DNA of 64,000 bases from Symsagittifera roscoffensis (taxonomy: Eukaryota > Xenacoelomorpha > Acoela > Convolutidae): the NCBI RefSeq assembly GCF_963678635.1, contig NC_087069.1:24478303-24542302 (forward strand), read 5' to 3'. How positions within the stretch are numbered: position 1 is the first letter of the stretch; each line of letters starts with the position of its first letter. The notes beneath the pieces are model-generated. The model was not told the origin of the DNA, did not search any database, and saw only the letters and a program-made list of their open reading frames with translations. The position numbers and the translations under genes were made by a program. Of the stretch, positions 56,600 through 64,000 are shown piece after piece.

Positions 56600-59273
56600 A
56601 ATAATTTTGAATGGAACACAGAACATCAAACACGATTTGAAGAAATTAAAAAACTCTTAACTGAACAAATTTCGAATACAATTCCAGATCCAAATCAACC
56701 ATTCTATGCAATGTGCGATGCTTCGAATTTTGGCATCGGCGCAGCATTATTACAATCACACAATGGTACAAACAAAATGAACCTTATATCAGCAAATTCT
56801 CGATTATTCACTCAAGCAGAGCTACGACTCTCAACTCTAATGAGAGAATGTACAGCCATAATATATACACTAACAGAATATGGATTTCTGATACTTGGAT
56901 CAAAACATCCAACAGTTCTATTTACAGATCACAAACCAATCATTTTTCTCTTTACACAAAAACCCAATCCAAATCACCGAAATTATAGATTTCAATTAAT
57001 TCTAATGAAATTCCCAAACTTACATATAGTTTGGACAGCAGGAAAAAATCTTGCATTACCAGACACTTTAAGTCGAATACACCACCTGAATTACTTACAC
57101 GTAAAACTACAGTTGAAATACCCAAAAATATAAAATTCTACCTTGCAGAAAATGAAACATCACCCCGACTAGAATTCAAATATGCAGTAAAAACTGACGT
57201 TGAACAATCACAGATAAATAATCTACAACACTTTACACTTTATTTAGATTGTCAAAATAACCACTACGAAGTTGATCTACTTGGAACATCAACTTTTAAA
57301 CCAATTCCATATTCACAATGGATAAAAAATAACACCCAACAAAAAAGAGTAAAACAATACCCACATAAAAAAGACCTTTTTCCATTAATTGAAAAAGAAA
57401 ATCTAACTGATCAAATAAATTTATCAGGACCACAAACAAACGATTCCAAATACACAATAAATCAAGTTTTTGACCTCCATGACCCACTTGATACAATTCC
57501 TTTATCTAAATTAGAAATTGAAAACATTTTTCTCCCCCCAACAGACAAAATTACAATTAATACTTTGAAACAATATCAAAATCTTGACCCAGTAATTAGA
57601 CAACTAAAATCATGGCACAAATATAAAACTAAACCCGTCAAGGCAGATACAACTATTTTAGGAAATAAAACACTCATCCTATTTTTTCGAAAATTTATTA
57701 ATACAACAATTAATGAAAACACAGACCTTCTAGAATACCAATTAAATGAATCTACAGTTCCCTGTCTCCCTCTAAGTATGATTCTTATAGCTTTTAATAT
57801 TTCACATACACAAAACATTAAAGGACACTCTGGATCATAGAAAACATATTCAAATTTCATACAAAACTTTTATTTTCCAAATGCACCAATTTGGATAAAA
57901 GTACTATGCAATGATTGTATAGTATGTCAGCTAAATAAACCTTACCCAAATCAAAAACTAATAGCACAAAAACAAGATTTTAAAGGACAAAGTTTGTACT
58001 TTAACCACCGTATTTCATTTGATACAAAAGGACCAATTTCACCCTCATCCGAAGGAAACTCCTACATTATGGTAATTGTTGACGCATTTACACATTATGT
58101 AGCACTTAACCCAGTACCACATTGTAACGCTTATTATGCTTACACAACACTTTATGAACACTGGATAGCTAAATTCGGACTACCAGAAATTTTAGTTACA
58201 GACAACGGTACAGAATTCATAAATAATGAAATCATCACACTATGTCATTTATATAACATCAAACACAAACCACGTACATCTCATGGACCTTGGACAAACG
58301 GCTTAGTCGAAGGTATGAACCGTTCAATGGAAATGATACAAGATACACCGATTGGTCAGCAGATGTAAAACTATTTCCCTTAGCATATAATTCACAAATC
58401 ACGACAACTCTAGGAATGTCACCATATGAAATCGTTTTTAATCAAAAGCCACGCAAACCGATTATGTTTACAGCAAACTCTCATAAAAATGCACAAAGTT
58501 ATTGTCAACCGAATAAAGACTCAATTTGTTATAACCTACCTCTACACACACACGATGAAGATCATTTTCATCACCCACAAATTCTTAAATTAGCCTCCGG
58601 TACACACACCGAATGGATTTTAAACAGAGATAAAAAACACAATGAAATTTACCAAAAAGTAACAAAAAAGTTGTTACAAAGGCAAAAGATTAATGAACAA
58701 ATAAATTCACGCTTTACACCAGCCTCAGATTTAAAAATTGGAACATTTGTTTTAATACCCAATTTTAACACTCAAAAAGGAATTTCTAAAAAAATACAAC
58801 TCCTTCGTAAAGGACCATACCAAATAATTGCCAAACCCACTGACGTCACATATAAAATCACCGACTCAGAACAAAAAGAAATTGTTCAACATCGAAACAA
58901 CCTATTACCTTATTACCCAAAAGAATACGCACTACGCGAACTAACTCAATTATATTCTTTCACAGGTTTAAAAGTTATTCAAAATAACCCACAAACGGAA
59001 AATAAACCAAAAGAACAACATGACATTCACCTCGAAAACCAAAATGAAAAATCAACTACAACGAAAAACAATACAAAAAAGCTAGATCAAAATATACCTC
59101 AAAAAGAAAGAAAAAATAGAAAAATGATTGAAAAAATAATACCCCAAGAACAAATCGACAAATCAGAACATAGAGAGTCATCACGACTTAGAAATCAACC
59201 ACGTAAAAACTATAAAACATTCATCCCACAATCTAAAATATTAAAGAAAGTCGAATTTCAAAAACAGCTTTAA
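56600..59273 (+). pseudogene. pol: Second copy of RNase H and integrase, frameshifted
   Basis: Follows copy 1 with an offset of 4,265 bases. The TGA of copy 1 is a sense codon here (NPNHRNYRFQ). A one-base deletion near 57074 (AGTCGAATACACC against AGTCGAAATACACC) and a 28-base deletion near 58326, right after the integrase catalytic Glu, break the frame. The TAG (57838-57840) is shared with copy 1. Ends at TAA 59271-59273. Confidence 0.88.
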
Positions 59274-59410
59274 TTTAATATTTCATAATCTTTGCACCTC
59301 TGAAATATTTTGAACTTTCATTTTTCAAAATAACATGCTGACAAACACGCAGCGACTCTAGTTCATAATTAGCCAATAGGATTCATCCAATCCGTCAACT
59401 TCTCTAACTC
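59274..59410 (+). other. Truncated post-pol segment, copy 2
   Basis: Matches the first part of 55038-55630, then jumps at CTCTAACTC/AAAGGCAAAA (about 59410) back into the integrase tail. Confidence 0.85.
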
Positions 59411-60006
59411 AAAGGCAAAACATTAATGAACAAATAAATTCACGCTTTACACCAGCCTCAGATTTAAAAATTGGAACATTTGTTTTAATACCCAATTTTA
59501 ACACTCAAAAAGGAATTTCTAAAAAATTACACTCCCTTCGTAAAGGACCATACCAAATAATTGCCAAACCCACTGACGTCACATATAAAATCACCGACTC
59601 AGAACAAAAAGAAATTGTTCAACATCGAAACAACCTATTACTTTATTACCCAAAAGAATACGCACTACGCGAACTAACTCAATTATATTCTTTCACAGGT
59701 TTAAAAGTTATTCAAAATAACCCACAAATGGAAAATAAACCAAAAGAACAACATGACATTCACCTCGAAAACCAAAATGAAAAATCAACTACAACGAAAA
59801 ACAATACAAAAAAGCTAGATCAAAATATACCTCAAAAAGAAAGAAAAAATAGAAAAATGATAGAAAAAATAATACCCCAAGAACAAATCGACAAATCAGA
59901 ACATAGAGAGTCATCACGACTTAGAAATCAACCACGTAAAAACTATAAAACATTCATCCCACAATCTAAAATATTGAAGAAAGTCGAATTTCAAAAACAG
60001 CTTTAA
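59411..60006 (+). pseudogene. pol: Third copy of the integrase C-terminal tail
   Basis: Equivalent to 54442-55037: GPY/F module and Lys/Asn/Gln-rich tail only, open to TAA 60004-60006, with no catalytic core. It is followed by the complete post-pol segment and the genuine downstream genes, so it is the native 3' end of pol after rearrangement. Confidence 0.88.
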
Positions 60007-60599
60007 TTTTATATTTGATAATCTTTGCACCTCTGAAATATTTTGAACTTTCATTTTTCAAAATAACATGCTGACAAACACGCAGCGACTCTAGTTCATA
60101 ATTAGCCAATAGGATTCATCCAATCCGTCACCTTCTCTAACTCTAGCACAAATCAACTAGACGAACGATATTGAACTCCAGGCATATCTATAACTATAAC
60201 TTTGCGACCTCCAGGTCAAAAATAAGCAAACCATTCCAACTTGACAACTAAAATAAATATCACCATAATATCATAACCCTCCCTTATCTAATAAACCAAA
60301 GATCAACAATATTTCCCCAACTCAGACCTCAAATACCCCCCAAACAAATATGTTAAATTAGCCCAAAGTAAAAGAACGACTATTTTAATTAGCCTAAAGT
60401 ATCAAAAACTCAAAAATACCCCAGATCACTTGACAAATAAAAATAAAGAAAAAGAAGACCTCCCGATCACCATAAAATTTGCCCCCAACAATTTTTCACA
60501 AAACTCAACCCACTTGTCAAAAAACCAATAAATAATTCGACCACACTTGAAAATTGCCTCAAACAACAAAAAATATTCGATTGAGAAGCCATTTCTTAA
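60007..60599 (+). other. Post-pol non-coding segment, copy 3 (leads into the membrane ORFs)
   Basis: Nearly identical to 55038-55630. No frame stands out. Confidence 0.7.
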
Positions 60600-60830
60600 A
60601 TGCTCTTCTCTCGACCAGTTACCATAATTCTAAACATTCTCGCAAACTTTTTCACAATATTTAACTTTTTCATCATATTTCTTTTTGATACCTTTGAATC
60701 TTTTATAATAATCTTAATCATTTTTTGCAATATTTTTTTAGTTTTTTATTCCATATTTGAACTATACCTCCAGCTTTCAAAAGCTATTGACTATATCCAC
60801 AGGTACGATTCACAAAACTTATCTAAATGA
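60600..60830 (+). CDS. Small membrane protein ORF 1 (76 codons)
   Basis: MLFSRPVTIILNILANFF at the start, then two or three hydrophobic stretches (FNFFIIFLF, FIIILIIFCNIFLVFYSIF) and a short polar tail. The stop overlaps the next start as ATGA (60827-60830). No homologue recognised. Position between pol and env suggests an accessory or leader product. It could also be non-coding AT-rich sequence, but the tight overlap argues for a real gene pair. Confidence 0.5.
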   Translation: MLFSRPVTIILNILANFFTIFNFFIIFLFDTFESFIIILIIFCNIFLVFYSIFELYLQLSKAIDYIHRYDSQNLSK

Positions 60831-62155
60831 TACGAACCATTTTTAGTAGAACAGATATTTTCTTACTATTTGTAATTTTTATAACATTTCTATCATCCCT
60901 CATCTTGACAATATGCAAATGTATAAAGAAAGCAATCATCACATTCGCCCTAGCAACAATCCTCCTAATTCTTTTTCTAGTAGAATACTACAATAAACAT
61001 AAATTTTTCCACTAAAGAGTAAATAAAAAACCATCAAAAATTGCTAACCAACAATCATACAGCCAGTCTTCACCGACATCATCCCAAGAAAACCCAACAC
61101 CACCTTCAATTACCCAAAACCCCCAAACATCTACACGAATTTCCTTTCAAGATAACCCATATACTTTTGAAGAACGACACGCTCGCTTATCAGAACCACT
61201 AGAACCAGTTCAACGACAAGCACCCCTAAGTGAACCAACATATAACTTATACCCAACATTACCACAAGAATTAAGTAGAATACGAAATCCTAGTCAAAAC
61301 CAAAACACAGTCGAAATAAATAGACAAATTATACATCCTCGACGAAACAGAAATTTTCAAACTCCCCGAGTTCATTTTGATATACCCCAATCACCATCAC
61401 AAAACACTCCAGAAAACCCCATCGGTATATTACCAGAAACCCCTACGCTTCTTTCACAACGTAGCACCTCAAGCCTACCATCAGATTACTTAGGTTCAAC
61501 ACCAACATCTGAACAAATACGTGAAAATCCCTTTAACCCTACAAACCAAACATCACGACTACCATACTGGACAACACATTCATTCACACAAGGTGAACCA
61601 AATTTAATCAATGATCCAATAGATATTTCTACGGATACAACAACATCCTCATCACTACCAGAAACATTATCACTACCATCAACACCATCAATCAGCCAGA
61701 TTTCACCAACACCTTTTAACTTCAATTTCCCAAATAACCTCGACGCTAGATACCGAGAACAATCATCAACAAATATTCCTTTAAGACTAGACTGGAATAC
61801 ATTCACAGCACCTCCACCATTATTTGGACAACACCCAGAAAGTAACCGACTCCACAACTGGGCACTAAATAGACTACAGTATAGACAAGACATCCACGAA
61901 GACATTCGTGCTCATAACATCCAAATACTCCAACAAAATAGTCTACAATTAAAATTTGAAATCACGGTTAAATTAAACAACATTACTCAACATCCCTATC
62001 CATTAAACACACCGAATATAACAGCTCAATCCCTACAACCACCATTTATAACAACTGAAGTAATATACAAATACGACAGATATACCAAAAAGACAATTGG
62101 TTACATCACATTTTATAACCCATACTCAGGATTGTCATACACATGTATATTCTAA
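60827..62155 (+). pseudogene. Membrane ORF 2 plus a 380-codon Met-less extension, split by one TAA
   Basis: The first 62 codons (MIRTIFSRTDIFLLFVIFIT onward) give two hydrophobic segments with a Cys/Lys loop (ICKCIKKA). After TAA at 61013-61015 the same frame stays open for 379 residues to TAA 62153-62155, without a single Met codon. The extension is hydrophilic, rich in Pro, Ser, Thr, Gln and Asn (SPTSSQENPTPPSITQNPQT), and its last part looks folded (LRLDWNTFTAPPPLFGQHPE). Read as one protein it would be about 440 residues, membrane-anchored near the N-terminus. The end overlaps the env start by 13 bases. Function unknown. Confidence 0.6.
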
Positions 62156-64000
62156 AAATATTAATTTTTCTTCAACTCTTTTTTCTAGTAACCCCCAATC
62201 AAAACTTAAACCCTTCCCCCCGCACAGGACCCCAAGATTTATTAGTAACACATTACGATTGTGACGAAAACGAACAAAAAACACTACACAAATATGCAAT
62301 AAATCAAGTATCACAATGCGAAACAGAACCACAAGCCATAGAAACAACAAATGTAATAGCGGCACTTTATTCAAAAGCCCGAGCAACAACAATTATAGTA
62401 TATAAATTCACAGCAACATTTTCTGAAAAGAAAGTACATAGTTCACAAACCTCAAATGGAAATAAAAACCGACTTGACCACGAATCATTCTACCAGAGTA
62501 ATATCGAACGACTTTTACATCTAAATCCCGATGATTGTAAAAACGAGTTACTCAGACTAAATATCACAAGAAATAAAAACACAGACAGAAAAATAGTAAA
62601 TTTTCAAGTCTTTGCTGATTCTGTACATCAAGCAGAACTTGAAAGATATCAAGGAAATATCAAATTAGACGAAAAATATCCATACAACGACGCACACGGA
62701 AGATTAACTTATGACATACACGATAAACACTAGATACCACATATTGGTATAAATAACCCATCAAACTGCAAAGCAGACACAAAAAATAAAGGATATCAAG
62801 AAATAATGTTTTTCGATTGGAAAATACAACTCGAAAAAATACAACTCACACGCGATTTATCAGACAACACAATGATCTATCAAGGAATTAGATTACCTTG
62901 TAAAAATGACCAAGGCTATTGTGACCCTACAACACGAACACAAGCAACCCCGAAGACACATGTACAACATTTCAAGTAGCAAAAATACACGCTCGTATGA
63001 TAAAATTTCACGAAAAATATTTTATACAGTCCATTCCATATGAACAAGTAAATCTATCACGAAAACAAAGTTCTAATTTTAGAAATATACACAATATAGA
63101 AAATAAATTGACACGTTTTCAAATATATCAAGAAACAGAACTTGCATGTAAATACAGAAATCCACTTCACAAAACACAATACTCCGAAATATTAGTTGAA
63201 TACGAACAAGGATTCGACATGACCACTGGAAAAACAAAAATCGACCCATACGCCACAAGTCATCCTCCAAACGAAGGAACATCATACATACCAGTTAATT
63301 TTCAAAAAAGTAAAGGTCAACCTGGTGGACATCTCAAACCCCATGACACTAGAAGCACACCTTTACAAGAACTATCACTAATGAATACTACATATTTCGG
63401 TAATATCCACTATGATATTCACCTAGATATGAAATTAGACTACACAATTAGCCGCATTTATTAAGAAATGTCACTCTCCGAATTAGAAACACTTCACCAA
63501 CTATGCGAATTAGAAAGAACACAAATCCTACAATCACTTGCATTAGCAGTATTAAAAATAACCTACGCAGGATATTTATTATCAGGCAATAGATCAAATT
63601 TTTTAGACTATGAAGGAAACATTTTATGGTTTTATACCTGTACCAAAAAAGTATCACCACTATATGTTTTTGAAGATAAACGATGCTATAAAAGAATCCC
63701 TATCTTTTATAAGAATAAAGTACATTTCGTTGACACACTTTCAAGACGAACCTATTTCTGGGATACCGCAGTCCCATGTGGATCAGAAAACAGCCACAAT
63801 GTAGTACAACTGAACCCTGATGAAGATAAATATTACCTTCTTACCCCATATCCCACATTAATGCAATCACTCAAAAAATTTTCACCTGAAAGCGTTAGAG
63901 CTATTGTTCGAAACCCAAATATTGACTTACAATCAATTGGAATATATTCAAAATCCGATATACAACATCACATTAGAACACAACAATTCCAAGAATTATT
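62143..64000 (+). pseudogene. env: Env-like glycoprotein (runs off the window), with stops and a frameshift
   Basis: Opens MYILKILIFLQLFFLVTP, a good signal peptide, followed by a Cys-containing ectodomain (HYDCDENEQ, VSQCETE) with an N-glycosylation site in RLNITRN. In-frame TAG at 62731-62733. A one-base shift in CCCC (62948-62951) moves the frame. TAA at 63462-63464. The frame then stays open to the end, with paired Cys in DKRCYKRIP and TAVPCGSEN. At least 619 codons, with no membrane anchor reached. By position and layout it is the envelope protein for cell entry. Which fusion class it belongs to is not established. This copy is not functional as written. Confidence 0.7.

Larger units (their letters stand above)
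44793..64000 (+). mobile_element. Env-bearing Ty3/gypsy-type LTR retroelement (5' part to env; 3' end outside window)
   Basis: Order: putative LTR/leader, pre-gag ORF, gag, pol (protease, RT, RNase H, integrase), partial pol copy 2, pol tail copy 3, small membrane ORFs, a Met-less ORF, and env. The pol order with integrase after RNase H and the GPY/F module is that of Ty3/gypsy (Metaviridae) and retroviruses, not Copia. The plus strand of the coding part is distinctly A-rich compared with the host region. The left boundary (TGTAAGTGCTG at 44793) is a guess because the 3' LTR is not in view. It interrupts or follows the acyltransferase paralogue B. Multiple stops show that this copy is defective. 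Confidence 0.88.

Noticed and set aside
46350..63464. Alternative genetic code in which TAA or TAG is read as an amino acid, to explain the many in-frame stops
   Set aside because: Gag runs 989 codons with no internal TAA or TAG, and the host acyltransferase exons also lack them and end in TAA. The stops are sporadic and accompanied by frameshifts, so decay is the simpler explanation.

Overview
The window is AT-rich animal nuclear DNA: long spliceosomal introns, dispersed inverted-repeat elements, microsatellites and an env-bearing LTR retroelement. I could not identify the species. Host coding capacity is low. It consists of two tandem plus-strand paralogues of a membrane-bound O-acyltransferase (MBOAT) of the MBOAT1/2 lysophospholipid acyltransferase type.

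Region 1 (1-23023) holds the 3' part of paralogue A, in seven exons whose lengths match paralogue B base for base wherever both are present. Its first exons lie upstream of the window. Its introns carry a 200-N assembly gap, a roughly 1-kb duplicated repeat, a fossil hAT transposase C-terminus, a G-rich tract, a three-unit tandem array of about 1.4 kb with coding-like pieces on the minus strand, and a foldback element. Region 2 (23024-31875) is intergenic and rich in repeats. Region 3 (31876-43086) holds paralogue B, exons 1-8, with an intact start and the catalytic Asn and His. One of its introns has a GC donor. The two terminal exons expected from paralogue A are not found before 44.8 kb.

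Region 4 (about 44.8-64.0 kb, running off the right edge) is a degenerate but fairly young Ty3/gypsy-type, env-bearing element on the plus strand. The order is: putative LTR and leader with hairpins and repeats; a small basic pre-gag ORF overlapping gag; a 989-codon gag with a CCHC knuckle; a pol frame (protease, RT, RNase H, integrase with D,D-35-E and a GPY/F module) offset by -1 from gag; a second, partial pol copy; a third, shorter pol tail; two overlapping small membrane ORFs; a 380-codon open frame with no Met codon, in frame with the second membrane ORF after one TAA; and an env-like frame with a signal peptide that reaches the window edge. Several stops and frameshifts show that this copy cannot express its pol or env intact.

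The parts most worth a second look are the unusual gene set between pol and env, the pre-gag ORF, the nested mosaic pol duplications, the minus-strand coding remnants around the 8.5-13.2 kb array, and the apparent interruption of paralogue B by the retroelement.
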